From Caenorhabditis elegans (lineage: Eukaryota > Nematoda > Chromadorea > Rhabditida > Rhabditidae), in contig NC_003282.8 in assembly GCF_000002985.6 (NCBI RefSeq), positions 1,054,001-1,118,000 on the forward strand: a stretch of DNA of 64,000 bases, in the 5' to 3' direction. The position numbers were made by a program, and so were the translations under genes. The stretch's first letter is position 1, and every line of letters starts with the position of its first letter. Below are positions 33,008 to 46,400 of this stretch, piece by piece. A model generated the notes under the pieces. It saw only the letters and a program-made list of their open reading frames with translations. It ran no database searches and was not told the origin of the DNA.

Positions 33008-33811
33008 TTTCAGCTGAAATTGTGGAAATTTTACAACAAAATTTTGGGGGGAATTTTCAGATAAAAATATAGGAAATTCGACTATTTTTTCTTTAAAATT
33101 TCTAATTTTTTGTGATTTTTTTGGAGAATTTTATAACAAACACAACGTGAAGCAAAAAACGAGAAAAAAAAACAAAATTTCGAGGGGGAAAAGCTGAAAA
33201 TTATAGAATTTAAGGCGCAATTTTAAGATCATAAACTGTGATTTTCAGATTCAGAACGGGTTGGGGGATAGCATTAAAAATTATGGAGAATTGGAGGAAA
33301 AAGGCTGAAATTCGGCTGAAAATGGGGCAAAAGTTCGATTTTTCAGAAGAAAATGACAATTTTAAGCCCATTTTCTGGCAAAAACTGGAAAATTTTGGCT
33401 GAAAAATGCAAATTTTTAGCTAAATTTGACCAAAATCGAGTAAATTTGGAACTGAATTTTCGCGTTAAAAAAAAAAAATTAATTTTTAAGCAAAAATCGA
33501 ATTTTCAGCTCATTTTCCAGCGAAAATCAATAAAAACGGGGAAATTGCAAAAAATCATACGGAGAAGGCATATAGAGCGGGAAAATTTAAAAAATACGGG
33601 GAAAAATGGTGGAAAATGAGCTAAAAACTGTTAAGCGAATTTTCAAGATAATTGCAATTTCAGCTCAATTCCCAGGGAAACGGCGGGGAAATTCGAGGGG
33701 AAAATCTGAAAAAGTGGGGGAAAATTGTCTAAAATTTCGCTGAAAAATCGATTTTCAGCTCATTTTCACTCAAATTTCCCCAATTTTTCAGCAAAAATGC
33801 ACACAAAAAAA
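33008..33811. other. Spacer between cct-8 and csn-4, no gene
   Basis: AT-rich, low-complexity sequence between two same-strand genes. It is long for a C. elegans operon spacer, which is usually 100-400 bp, so co-transcription is only a possibility. An 88-residue plus-strand frame (33353-33619) is low-complexity. Confidence 0.5.
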
Positions 33812-36800
33812 TTAGGCCATTCCATCGTCATCCTCATCTTGAGCCTTTGGTCCACGTGGTTTTGGTCCTCCAGTCGCCTGCTTTGACATAATAATCTGAT
33901 CAACTTTGAGAATTGTGCTGGCGGCGTCTGTGGCGAGCTTAATTGCCAGTCGTTTTCCAGCGTAGAGGTCGAAAATGTTGTTGACGACGGCGTCCATTGT
34001 TTCTGAAAAAAAAGAAGGAATTTTAGTTTAAAATTCGGGATTTTTCAGAATTTTGATTGAAAATTTACAAGTTTTATGCGCTGGAAATTGACATTTTTAG
34101 CCAAAATTTCGGGGGGTTTTGAGGAATTTTTACCTGAAAATTTGGCATTTTTCAGAGTTGAAAATGGCCGATTTTTGGCTGAGTTTTCGATTTTTTCATT
34201 CAATTTTTTGCATTTTTGAGTTGATTTAAAGAAATTTCAGTTGAAAATTTCGGATTTTCAGCTAATTTTCTGAGCTTGAACCGAAAAGTTGAGGTTTTTC
34301 AAAAGGAAAATTGGCCAATTTTGATTAAAACTTGAAAATTTTCTGTCAGTTTGCTGATATTTTTTTTTGGAATTTTTAGCAAAAATTGAATGTGTTGTCT
34401 GGAATTGGGGGATTTTTTTTGGAAATTTTGACGTTTTTTGGAAGAATTTCAGTTGACTTTTGACTGAAAATTGCCTATTTTTAGCGAAAATTCCGGGTTT
34501 TGTGAGGGTTTCCAGCTGTGAAAAATCAGTTATTTTAATGCAAAAACTGAAGAAAACTTTAAAAAAGTGAAGCAAAACAAAAGAAAATTGATGTTTCCGG
34601 TCACATTTTCAGTCAAAAATGCACATTTTCAGGTAAAATTCAAGTTTTTCGGCCATTTTTCGACCTAAATTATTGGATTTACAGTGGAAAATTTAGGTTT
34701 TCGGCGAATTTCAGCCGAAATTGTTAGATTTTCAGCAGAAACAGCGGAATTCCGGTGAAAATTCAAATTTTCAGTTAGAAATGTTTTCGGTAAATTTCAG
34801 CAGAAAATTTTGAATTTTCAGTCAAAAATTAAAGTTTTCCAGTCATTTTTCGACCTAAATTGTCAGATTTTAAACCGAAAATTCGATTTTCTTCGAATTT
34901 TCAGTGCTTTCATTGGGTTTTTTCAAGCCGTACCCCGCTTCCAGATATCAATTCCAGCGTTTTTCTTTCCAGCAACATGCTCCGCGTAGAGTTTTGTCAG
35001 AGTTTCAGTGGTTGGCATTCCAGCGTTCTCAGCAATAGCTTTTGGAAGAGTTTCGAGTGCGTGGGCGAACTTTTTGATTGCATATTGCTCCAAACCAGGT
35101 GCTTTTGCTCCAAACGACTCAATTTCTTTGGCGAGCTCAATTTCGACGGCTCCGGCTCCGGCGAGCAATTTCCCGTCTTTTGTAAGAGCTTTATAGGTGT
35201 TTACAGCATCATCGACAGCTCTTTCGACGTCATCAATACGAGATTGAGAGGATCCACGGATTATGATTGTGGCGACTTTTCCGGTTTCTGAAAATTTGAG
35301 AAAATTGAGATTTGAAGCTGAAAATTTGAATTTTTGGCTAAAAATTGGCTTTTTCAGTGATAATTTTAACATTTTCAGCTGAAATGGTAAATTTTTGGCC
35401 AAAATATTGGGAATTTACAGCTCAAATTTTGAGGTTTTATTTGCAAAATTTTCAAAAATCTAAATTTTTAAGTAAAAAACCGGAATTTTCAGCTGAAATT
35501 TCAGTTTTCAAGTGAAAATTCACAGAAAATGGCAAATTATCGGTGAAAAACACCTCGTGGGAGTCCAAATCTTCAAAAACAGGCCGTTTTTGAAATAAAA
35601 ATTCATTAAAAAGTGACAATTTTCAGGTAAAAACGGTAGAAATTTTGGTCTAAGCTCATCAAATTCCGCAGTTTTATACGAAAATCACAATTTTCGACTG
35701 AAAACCGTCGAAAATTCCGAATTTTTTGGTCTAACATTGTAAAAATCATACTTGTTTGAGTCAAAACTCGCCAAATCGTTTTTTTAAAAGGTTTCCAGAG
35801 CTAAAAATTACAAAAAATCGGAGAATTCCCGTTTTGGGGGTCAAAATTTCCTAAATTCTCAGTTTTTCCACATTATATACCCGATTTCTTATCGAAAACG
35901 ACGACATTTTCGTCTCCAATCTCTTGAACAGCCACAGAATCACAGTGTCCCAACAGATTAACAGCTGGAGCACAGATTCTTGCTTGTGGTTGAGCTCCGA
36001 CGGTACGGCAGAGGCGGCGAAGATCGAATTTTGATGTAAGACGGACGGCCATAATTTTGTATTTATTCAGGAAATGGAGGTACATGTCTCCGAACTTTCC
36101 AGCGGCGACGACAACCTGAAATATAGGGAACTTTTTTAGGGAAAATTGAATTTTTGGGCGTAAAAAATTGAATTTTTAGCAAGAAAATCACATTTTTCTG
36201 GCTGAAAATTGTCATTTTCTGTTGAAAAATGTATATTTGAGCTCGAAAATCATATTGTAAGCTGAGGAAAGTCCAATTTTTGGCATTAAAACCGAATTTC
36301 CAACCCGAAAAATCACATTTTTCAGTTCAAAATGTAATTTTCAGGCAGAAAATCACACTTTTTAGATGAAAACTCCAGTTTTCACTTGGAAAATCGTATT
36401 TTACGGGCTTTTTTCTTTTGAAAATGTAGCATTTTTCGACTAAAAAGCAACAAAATCTCAAATTTTTAGTCCCTAAAAATGACAATTTTTATAATCAAAA
36501 TTCACATTTTTTTCAGCTGCAAAACCTGCAAAAAGACCTGGAAAAACGAGAATTTTGGAGGAAAAATTGTGTTTTTAGACTGAAAACCCAACATTTTTAG
36601 GTTAAAAATTGCGGTTTTACTGAGAAAATCACTTTTTTGGTGCCAGAAAATTCGATTTCAAGCTGAAAATTGACATTTTTCAGCGTAAAATCTGTTTTTC
36701 AGATATTGAAAAATCCCATTTTTAGCCGGAAAAATGAATTTAAGCCAAAAATTAACTGTTTCGCTGCGAAATTAGCGGATTTTTTTTGGTAAACAACTAC

Positions 36801-39800
36801 ATTTCAGCCAAAAATTAAGCTTCTGGCGGCAAAATTAGTTGCAAAACATGGAATTTCAGACAAAATTTAGGTTAAAAAAAAATTTTTTTTGGGAATTTAG
36901 AAGCAATTTAGGAGCTTCTCTTCATCGTTTTAGCCGAAAAATTAAGCTTTTCAGTAAAAAAATGAGTTTTTAGCGTCAAACTTTCCGTTTTCAGCTAATT
37001 TTTCAGATAAAAACTCCGGAATTTCTTATACAAAGCCTCGGAGAAGCTCATTTCAGCCAAAAAAAAAGAAAGAGAAATCATGAATTCAAGAATTTTCCGA
37101 GTAAAAATTCACGTTGAAAGTCAAATTTCATCTTTTTTATCCGAAAAAACGCGATTTTCATCGAAAAATTGAGTTTTAGGGGTCAAAATTCCCTTTTTAA
37201 GCTCAAATTTTTACCTTAACACCGTTATCAGCGATAGCTTTAACCTGCTGCTCCTCAACTTCAGCTTCCTCTCCCTTGGAGAAGTTCATAAGCCAAAATT
37301 TAGCCAAAATTGAGCTTCTCGCTGCATATTTTACCATTTTTGGCACAAAAGACAAAATTTTTAGCATGAAAGCAAGAAATTTCAGTCAAAATTCCCGTTT
37401 TCAGGTCGTTTTTAAAATATACATTCCAGAATTTCTTATATCTGCCTCAGAGAAGCTCATTTCAGCCAAAAAACGAGAAATTTTAGCGAAAAATTCAGCT
37501 TTTGTACGAGAATTTAAGAATTTTCGAAGTGAAAATTCCCGTTTTAAGTCTATATTTATCCTTTCAGCCGAAAAAAAAAAATAGAAAATTAAAGCCAAAC
37601 ACCGCGATTTTTATGGAAAAATTGAGTTTTCTGGGGCAAAATTCTCTTTTTAAGCTCAAATTTTTACCTTAACACCGTTATCAGCAATAGCTTTAACTTG
37701 CTCTTCAACTTCAGCTTCCTCTCCCTTGGAGAAGTTCCTAAGCTCATCAGCATTCTCAATAAGAACAGTTCCCTTAGTTTCAGTCTGAGTCAAGTCAAAT
37801 GGACAAGTATAAACTGCAATTCTAGCGTCGCGAGCTTCACGAATTTCTCCCTCGGCTCCACGTTTAAAGACCATTCCGTTCATAACTGTTGAAGTATGAA
37901 CTCCTGAGCCAATAATCTTGCAGATTCTGATATTATCAACGTTGAAGTTGAAACTGTTGGCCGGGCACGTGGTTACACACGCTTTTGCCACCAAATCAGC
38001 GATAATATCCTCGTTATCGTACTGTTTTGAGGTGATTGCTGAACGAATATATTGACGGACTTCTTCGATATTCTTCATATCTGTAGCCTCTTTTACAACC
38101 AATGTTGGCAGGATTTCGAGGGCTTTCTCGGCGGCTTGCTCGTATCCGGCAGCGACTTCTTGTGGTGTCATTCCCTGGAAAAATTGGATAAATTTATGCA
38201 AAATTGGATGCACAATTGAATTTTTGGCGGTTTTTTTTACTGGAAAATTTGTCAAAATTGCTTGAAAAACGCCGAAAATCAATTTTTTGGGGTTTTACTT
38301 GGTAAATATCGAAAATTGAAGGTTTTTGAGTGAAAATTGAAAGCAAAAAGCTTGAAAGTAAGTAAAAAAATCTGAATTTTTGACCGTTTTCATCCGAAAA
38401 TTACATTTTTTAGCTGAAAAATCTCGCAAATTGGATGTTTTTGGTGCCATTTCCTGGAAAATTGACGTTTTTGAGTGAAAACTTGCAGTTTTATGCATAA
38501 AAATATGAATTTTAGGTAATTTTTCCAAGAAAAATCAAAAAAATTCGGGGGTTTTGTGTGAGAAAATGTTCGGAAATTAAATATTCTTTGCTCAAAAACT
38601 AGTTTAAAATTGATTTTTTGGAAATTTTTCCCAAGGAAAACCGATTATTAGTCAAAAAATAGCGTTTTTCTAAAATTGTTGGGTCAAGAATACCCTGAAA
38701 TGGATCAATTAAGCATCAAAAACATTTTTTAAAAAATTGGAATTTTTACTTGAAAATGAGAAGAATCTCGAAAAAAAAGCTGAAAAACTGAATTTTCGCG
38801 ATTATTTAAAAGGAAAATTAGATAATTTCAGCAGAAAAATAGCATTTTTTGCATAAAAATGATGTGAAAATGTATTTTCTCCGCGAGAAATGAGGAAAGT
38901 TAGCTGAAAATGGAGAAAATTTGGGATTTTTCAATAAAAAATCTTGAAAAAAAACGCGAAAAATCGAATAATTTGTAAACTTTTTAGTGAATTCGACATT
39001 TTTCCGCCGAAAAAAAAAAGCGAAATTTGAGGATTTTCGAGTGAAATGTAAGAAAAAAGCTTGAAAACTAGCTGAAAATTGCATTTTCGGCACTTTTTAG
39101 TTGAAACTTTTCGAAATGTTGGGGTTTCTAGCGAGAAATGCGCAAAAATCTCTGGAAATCGGATTTTTATATTCAAGATAGCAAAATTTGGTATCTTTTT
39201 TGCGGGAAATGCTTAAAAACAAGCAAAAACGACTTTTTGGCAGTGTTCTCTCGAAAAATCTATAATTTTCGCTGAGAAAAGCGTGAAAAATCGATTTTTC
39301 AGCGATTTTTCATGAACTTTGGGCACTTTTAAGTGACAAAATATATAAATTGGAGGATTTTTAGATTAAAAAACCCCATTTTTCAAGGAATTCGAGCAAA
39401 TTTCCACAATTTTCGACAAAAATCAACGTTTTCCAGTACCATATGGATGAGATTCGCAGCGTGCTCCAACAAAGCGGCCGCCAAGATCACAACGGTGTTC
39501 GTGTTGTCTCCGATCTGTAATTTTTCCCATTTAAATTTAAATTTTCCAGTTTTTCTATTGAAAAACCTGCTTCTCCTGCATCTCGGTGGCCATAATGATG
39601 ATACGGGCGGCCGGATGCTGAATTTCGAGCTCCTTGAGGATGGTGGCGGCGTCGTTGGTGACGAAGAGCTTCTCGATGTGGTTAATCACCATTTTGTTCA
39701 TTCCTAAAGTGGGAAAATTGGGGAAAAATCATATATTTAATGTGAAATTCTGCAATTTTCCGTACCATTTGGTCCGTAGGCCGATCGAATCTGCGAAGCG

Positions 39801-39913
39801 AGCTCCGTACAGGCCTCGATATTCCTCTGAACAGCCTCGTCGGTTCCTTTGAAGTGCTGAGCTCCTTCCTTCATGAACCGGTTGTAACCGGACTTTGGGA
39901 TCTTCATAGCCAT
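33812..39913 (-). CDS. cct-8: T-complex protein 1 subunit theta (CCT8), cytosolic chaperonin
   Basis: Seven exons (39766-39913, 39567-39703, 39440-39514, 37668-38174, 35881-36115, 34934-35287, 33812-34002; phases 1, 0, 0, 0, 1, 1) give 548 residues, the usual CCT8 length. Group II chaperonin signatures are RSAYGPNGMNKMV, NDAATIL, EMQEKQIGDNTN (the ATP-site block) and, near the C-terminus, AGAGAVEIELA. The C-terminus is ...KPRGPKAQDEDDDGMA. CCT8 is one of eight subunits of the TRiC ring, which folds actin and tubulin in the cytosol. A TTTGCAG acceptor lies 7 bp before the ATG (exon from 39920), suggesting trans-splicing. The gene diverges from the thioredoxin-domain gene at 40550. A partial copy of the 3' end of exon 4 lies in the next intron. 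Confidence 0.97.
37043..37293 (-). repeat. Partial duplicate of cct-8 exon 4 and flanking intron
   Basis: About 37203-37292 repeats the last ~80 bp of exon 4 (37668-37745) with its donor site (GTTAAG|GTAAAA). It encodes NFSKGEEAEVEEQQVKAIAD against NFSKGEEAEVEEQVKAIAD in the true exon. The similarity continues into intron sequence on the other side (GAGAAGCTCATTTCAGCC at about 37043 and 37455), so the unit is about 450 bp in tandem. I see no good acceptor for the copy, so it looks like a dead pseudo-exon. Confidence 0.88.
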
Positions 39914-40549
39914 GATTTACCTGCAAATTATTAGATTTTAGGGGCAAAATCGAAAAATTGTGTAAAAATTGAGTAAGAATGAGCAATTTTAGGTGAAGTT
40001 TTAGAGATTTTGGTCTAAATTTTAGGATTTTTAGATTGTTAGTTGTTTTTTCAGCTTGAAAACTTCAGAAAATAATATAAATACGGCAAAATTCACTTTG
40101 AGAAACTTCACGATGACAAAACACTTCAAAATGGGAAATCTAACCCAATTTCCGGTTTTCTGGCCCAATTTCCCACGTTTTTCACCGATTTTAAGCTTGA
40201 AAATCACGATTTTTGCTTGAAAAACCAAGAAATTCGGCGAAAAACTAAAGAAATTTCATGGAAAACACTGGAAGCGGCGAACAAAATTTGAAATTCGGAA
40301 AATTCGCGAGCATTGAAATTGCTGGCGGGTCCCGCCGCGATTTGCCGCCACGGGAGATGTGGGGTACGGTGGATTTTGATGTGTGTACACCATTTGCGCG
40401 TCAAGTTCGGTGTCATTGCGGACTTGACAACAATTTTTTTATTTTTTTTGTTGGATTTTTTAATTTTTAAAGTGGTTTTCAAGGTTTTTTTTTGAATTTT
40501 TTTGTGGAAAATAAATAAAACAATTAATTTTTCACTAATTTTTCAGAAA
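39914..40549. promoter_or_regulatory. Shared upstream region of cct-8 and the thioredoxin-domain gene
   Basis: 636 bp between divergent start codons. A GC-richer patch (about 40310-40430, CTGGCGGGTCCCGCCGCGATTTGCCGCC) includes the inverted pair GGCGGGTCCCGCC. AATTTTTCAG at 40537-40546 is a probable trans-splice acceptor for the plus-strand gene. No TATA box is evident. Confidence 0.5.
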
Positions 40550-42498
40550 ATGCCAGTAATAGTTGTCAATGGAGATTCGGATTTTGACCGCAAGTTCTCC
40601 GCGGGCAACGGGAAAGCGGTTTTTGTGGATTTTACAGCATCCTGGTAAGGCTTTTCAAGGGATTTTCAGTGTTTTAAGCATAAATATATCTTTCTATATT
40701 CTCCAGGTGCGGCCCATGCCAGTACATTGCGCCGATCTTCAGCGACTTGGCCAATCAATACAAAGGCTCCGTTTTTCTAAAAGTTGACGTGGATGAGTGC
40801 CGTGGAACTGCCGCCACGTACGGCGTCAACGCAATGCCCACATTTATCGCATTTGTGAACGGGCAGAAGAAGGCGACGATTCAAGGAGCCGATGAGAGTG
40901 GACTGAGGAGTATGGTGGCTAAATATGCGTCGACTAGTGCCGCATGGTCTGGAACTGGACAAGTTCGTAGAGAAGATCGGAGAAAAAACTGAATTTTTTA
41001 CCTGAAAAATGACTTTTCTCGCTCAGAAAGGCTGAATTTTCCCGCAATTCTCTGACAATGCCCAATTTTTTAGACAGTTTCCGCTTAAAAATTCACAATT
41101 TACTCTCCACACCCCCTAATTTTAGCCCAAGAGTTGGCAATTTTCAAGATTTTGGTTCGAAAAATCGCAATTTTCACTCAAAAATTACCTATTTTATGTG
41201 GGTTTGCTCGAGAAAACTCAAAATTTTTCGCATTTTCGTCAAAATCAGCAGAAAAAATATTTCTCTTCAGATTTCGTATTTTTTCATGCAAAAATTGAAT
41301 TTTACTACGACGATTTTTCATCCGAAAATTGAGTTTTAGCCCCAAATTTTCACTTTTTCACGAAAAAAGCTTAACACTTCCAGTTTAAAGACGAAAAATT
41401 CCGGAAAATTTGTGATTTTCTTGTGGAAAAGCCCAAATTTTCGACCTAAAACCGGATTTTGACACATTTTTATTCGCTGAAGTTGAAAATCCATTTTTCA
41501 GCGAAAAATCGAATTTTTCAAGAAAAAATTGAATTTTCACGCAAAAAATCGGCTATTTTGCTTGAAATTTCACTTAAAAACCCCATAATTTCCAAATTTT
41601 CGCACAAAAATTACAATTCACACCCCAAAAACCCTAATTTTAGCCAAAAAGTTGGCAATTTTCAAGATTTTGGCTCAGAAAATCATCAATTTCTGCCCAA
41701 AAATTCTCAATTTTCTTGTTTTTTGCTCGGAAAATCACATTTTTCAACCAAAAAGCTCAATTTTCAGCTTAATTTTCTCAAAAAAAAAAAAATCGTATTT
41801 TTCCACCAAATTGGTAATTTTCAAGATTTTGGCTCAGAAAATCACAATTGTCGCCTAAAAATGCAACACTTACGCCCAAAAATCTGAAAAAATTTCAATT
41901 TTCCGTGGGTTTGCTCGAAAAGCACGAGATTTTCCGGATTTTCGTCTGCAAAACTTTTTATATTTTTCGACGAAAAAAACACATTTTTACTAGTAAAAAA
42001 ACCTGGAAAATTGAAAATTCTACATTAAAATGCTAAATTTTCACAAAAAAACTCAATTTTTCCCCTAAATATTTAAATTTTCAGCGTCTCTCCGGCTCCA
42101 CGACCGGCTCAAGCTCTTCCACGTCATCATCAGCTCCACCAAGAGCCTCCGGAGCTGCTCCACCACCCGCGGGACCAAATCCTCTGGAGCCAGTTTTCCG
42201 CATAATTGAGACAATTAACGAGCGCCTACAGGGATTCGGGATTTCTGGAGTCAATTTCGCCGGTTTTCAGCTTCAACCATTCCATTTGTTGCTCGCCATC
42301 GCACTTCTCATCATTTTCGGGCCATTTGGGCTTCTGATCGCCCTTGCCGTCTGCTTTTTCACTCAACCACGTGGAGGAGGACCGGCTCCGGGAGCTCCGA
42401 GAGCTGGTGGATCGGGAGCTGGCGGAGCACCAAGACCACCACCACCAGCTGGACCAAGAGCTTTTGGAGGAAGTGGACAGCGACTTGGAGGAAATTAA
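40550..42498 (+). CDS. Thioredoxin-domain protein with C-terminal membrane segment
   Basis: Three exons (40550-40644, 40707-40962, 42085-42498; phases 2 then 0) encode 254 residues. Residues 1 to about 110 form a thioredoxin fold with the active site WCGPC (32-36), VDVDECRGTAATYGV, the cis-proline NAMPTF, and GADESGLRSMV. This part resembles the N-terminal domain of TXNL1. A Ser/Pro/Ala-rich linker (118-150) leads to a short helix (EPVFRIIETINERL) and a strongly hydrophobic segment (about 183-209). The tail is Gly/Pro/Arg-rich. The likely role is a disulfide reductase or isomerase anchored to a membrane by its C-terminus. The donor after exon 2 (CAA|GTTCGT) is weak, so an unspliced form ending at about 40990 is possible. 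No signal peptide seen. Confidence 0.92.
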
Positions 42499-43461
42499 TT
42501 TTAAACATTGTGAATTTTCTTGAGGGTGGCGACATTATTTTGATATGAAAATTGATTGAAAATTTGAATTTAGACCTAAAATCCTGACATTTTCGCTGAA
42601 AATCATGAAGACTATGTTTTTTTCCGGAAACTTTTGTCGAAAAATTGACTTTTCTATGGAAAAAGCGATAAATTATCGGATTTAAAACCTAAAATTTGTC
42701 TAAAAATTGATTTTTTCTGTCAATAATTGTGAAATATTGCCTGAAAATGATTGAAAACCGAAATTTTCGTCAACATTACTGTCTTTTCCAACTCAAAAAT
42801 TTATGATTTTCACGGCGAAAAATTGACTTTTCTTCATAAAAATCCGTTTTTCAGCTTGAAAGCGGTGTTATTTTGTGAAATTTCAACTGAAAAATTGACT
42901 TTTCTATGTGTAAATCAATTTTTTTTGTCTAAGAAAAAATCATTTCTTCAATTTTCGACACTTTTAAAGTGTTTTAAGTGTTAAAAATTGATAAAATTAT
43001 ATAAAAATCAATTTTTTTAAACTAAAATTTTAATTATTTCTGTGAAAAAATTCACTTTTTCTACATTTCTACGTCATATAAAAACTAGAAATTCCTCTTT
43101 TTTGTTTCAATTGATTTTCAACTTTTGTTTGACGATTTTCAGTATTTTTTGCTCAAATTTTCACCAAAACAGCTCCAAAACCTTTGAAATCTTGTCGTCA
43201 CCCTAAAATACCCCCAAAATGTGATTATTTTACACTATTTTCCCCCTAAAATATGTACTTTTTGTCCTAAATATTCCCCATTTTTCCCCCAATTTTATTG
43301 CTGTATATTCTTAATTTAATTAATTAATTATTTTTTCCACATTTAACTTTTTTTTTGTAATTTTCCGTGTAAATAGGCTAAATTCCAGACATTTTCCTTA
43401 CTTTTTTCCCCAGATTTTCCAGATTTTTCAAAAGTTCAAAAATAATTTTCAGCGAAAAAAA
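42499..43461. other. AT-rich spacer, no gene
   Basis: About 960 bp between two same-strand genes, full of short A/T-rich words and TTAATTAATTAATTA near 43315. I see no gene and no clear promoter element. Confidence 0.6.
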
Positions 43462-46400
43462 ATGCTCAGCAGAATATGCGCTCCACGGCACATTTCTATC
43501 GCATCGACGTCATTTTTGAATCCTCAAAATCGGTGTGAAACGGTAACATTTGAGAGTTTTTGTCCAAAAAAGTTGAAAAAAACCAAAATTTTCATGATTT
43601 CTAAGCATAAAATACTAAATTGCAGGCAATTTTTCGATTTTTTTCGCCAAAAATTGGCTAATTTCTTCCAATTGCTCACAAAAATCAAAATTTGTCATAG
43701 AAAACCTGGAAAATTTTGATTCTTAATTTTTTTAAAAACATATTTTAACATGCAAACGAGGAAAAAAACAATTTTTCTCAATTTCTCAAAGAAAATGTGT
43801 GTTAATTTTGAAAAAAGCCCACATTTTTCATTAAAAAATCCAAAAAATATGAAATTTTGACCGTTTTTACTGCGGCGAAAATCATCAAAAATTGAAATTT
43901 TTAGGCTAAAAATCTCTAGTTTTTCCTAATTTCCCCCAATTTTCAGACAATTTCCCGTCGAAATATGAGTGCTCTACCACCGGCCATCGCCCCCGCATTT
44001 CAATATGCTTCAGATTGTTATATAGCACAATCAATTCAATTTGGAATGGAATCTCTTCATGGATTAGGGCTCTCATGGCCTGGAGCATTCATTTCAGCTG
44101 CCATTTTGCTCAGAATTGGCACAGCTCCATTGCATATTTATGCGGAAAAGTTGTTTGCAAATAGGCTTCACGCACAGAATTTTTTGACTCAAGGAATTAT
44201 GAAGGTGATTGAAAATTCGCTTATTTTGACGATTTTTTGCTGAAAATCGGCTGAAAATATGTAAAAATTCGGCAATTTTGGCCTAAAATTAGACGAAAAT
44301 AAGCTTCTAGTGTAGAAAAAGTTGAAAATTTGCTGAAAATAGAGAAAAATTGAGCAATTTTCGCAAAATTTTCAATGCTTTTTAAAAAAATCAAATTTAC
44401 CGCGAATTTTCACCCACGGGAGTACATTTTCGAGGGTTACTGTAGCTCCAAAAGTACGCAAACACCGACTACCGTACCCCAGAACATTGTGTTTCACCCA
44501 ATTTTGAGCTTGAGCCCTGAAAATTAAAAAAAAATCGTGAAAATCGCCAGATTTTCGGATGAAAAACGAGAAAATTCACAGAAAAACTGAAAATTTGCTA
44601 AAATTTAGTGCAAAATTTGAATTCTCCATGTCTCAATTAGTGTATCTGCAAATTTTCAGAGTTCTAGCTCAAAATCGCGTAAAATCCAGTGTTTCTGGGT
44701 TACTGTAGGCGGTGTTTGCGTACTTTTGGGGCGACAGTAACACGGAATTTTCAAAAAATTGACCTAGAACTCTGAGAATTGAGCTCTCGAAGTGAAAAAT
44801 CACGGGAAATTCGATTTCAACATTGAAAATTTTGAAAAATGAATTTTTGACACTGAAAACTTTGCGAAGACTGAGTTTTTCAGTACTCAAACTAATTTTT
44901 GGCGATTTTTCAATACCAAAGTCGATTTTACCACCGCTCAATTAGTGTAGCTCTTAATTTTCAGAGCTCTAGCTCAAAATAGCGTAAAATTCGGTGTATT
45001 GGGGTACTGTAGCCAGTGTTTGCGTACTCCTGACGCTACAGTAACCCGGAAAATCTCAATTTTTGAGCTAGAACCTTCTAGTTTCCGCTTTTAGACTCAA
45101 ATTTTGCGTAGAGTTCAAGTTTATGAATGAAAATTCGTTACTCTAGAGGCAAAAGCTTCGGAAATTTTGATCTAGAAAGTAATTTTGCTCTTTCAAATCG
45201 AAATCTCCATAGCTCAATTAATCTAATCCCAATTTTCTAGAGCTCTAGCTTGAAGTTGCGTCAAATTCGGTGTATTTGGTTACGGTAGTCGGTGTTTGCG
45301 TACTTTTGGCGCTACAGTAACCCGCATTTTGCAAAAATTGCCGTAGTTCTCTGAAACTTGAGTTCTAGACACGAAAAATCGCAGGGATTTCAAATTTTTT
45401 AATAAAAATTTTGAGAAATTAAGTTCGAGCACACAGAAAGTTGCTGAAATCGAAATTTTCTAAGCGTAAATTATTTTACAAAATTTTTTTAGTGTAAAAT
45501 TCGAATTTACCACCTTTCATTTAGTATGCTCCCAAATGTTCAGAGCTCTAGCTCAAAATCGCGTCGAATTCAGTGTTCTAGGGTACTGTAGCGCGGTGTT
45601 TGCGTACTCCTGGGGCTACAGTAACCCGGAAAATCTCAAAATTGAGTTAGAGACGTCTAGTTTTTTGAGTTGAACCCCGAATTTTGAGTAGAATTCAAGT
45701 TTCTAAATAAAAATCTACTATTCTAGAGGCAAAAACCGAAAAATTTCAAGTTAAGCTTCGAATTATGATCTAAAAAGTAATTTTGCTCATCAAATTCGAA
45801 ATTTTCATAGCTCAATTAGTCTACTCCCAATTTTCCGTCGCTCTAGCTAAAAATCGTGTCGAATTCAGTGTTTGCGTACTTCTGGGGCTACAGTAACCCG
45901 CGAAATTTCAAAATTCAGCTAGAGTCTTCTGGATTTTTGAGTTTAGACCCAAATTTGCCGGAGAATTTGAATTTAAACATGAAAATCAAAAATTTCAAAT
46001 TCTACAACAATTCGAGACCGATTTTTAGAACTAATTTTCGAGAAACTGAGCTTCAAATGATTTTATGTAAGTTTAATGTTAGTTTTTGAATTCTCCATAG
46101 TTTAGTTAGTCCACACCTAAATTTTTAGAGCCCTAACTCAAAATCGCGTCGAATTCAGTGTTCTAGGGTACTGTAGACGGTGTTTGCGTACTCCTGGGGC
46201 TACAGTAACCCGGAAAATCTCAAAATTGAGTTAGAGACGTCTAGTTTTTTGAGCTGAACCCCGAATTTTGAGTAGATTTCAATTTTTTTTAGTAGAAAAG
46301 CCAGAAAAGAAGCAAAAGTAACCAAATTTTTTTTCGTTTTGCAGAAAGTGAGTGAACGATATCGTGTACAACTGGGACCCTCCACGGACGGCACAAAGCT

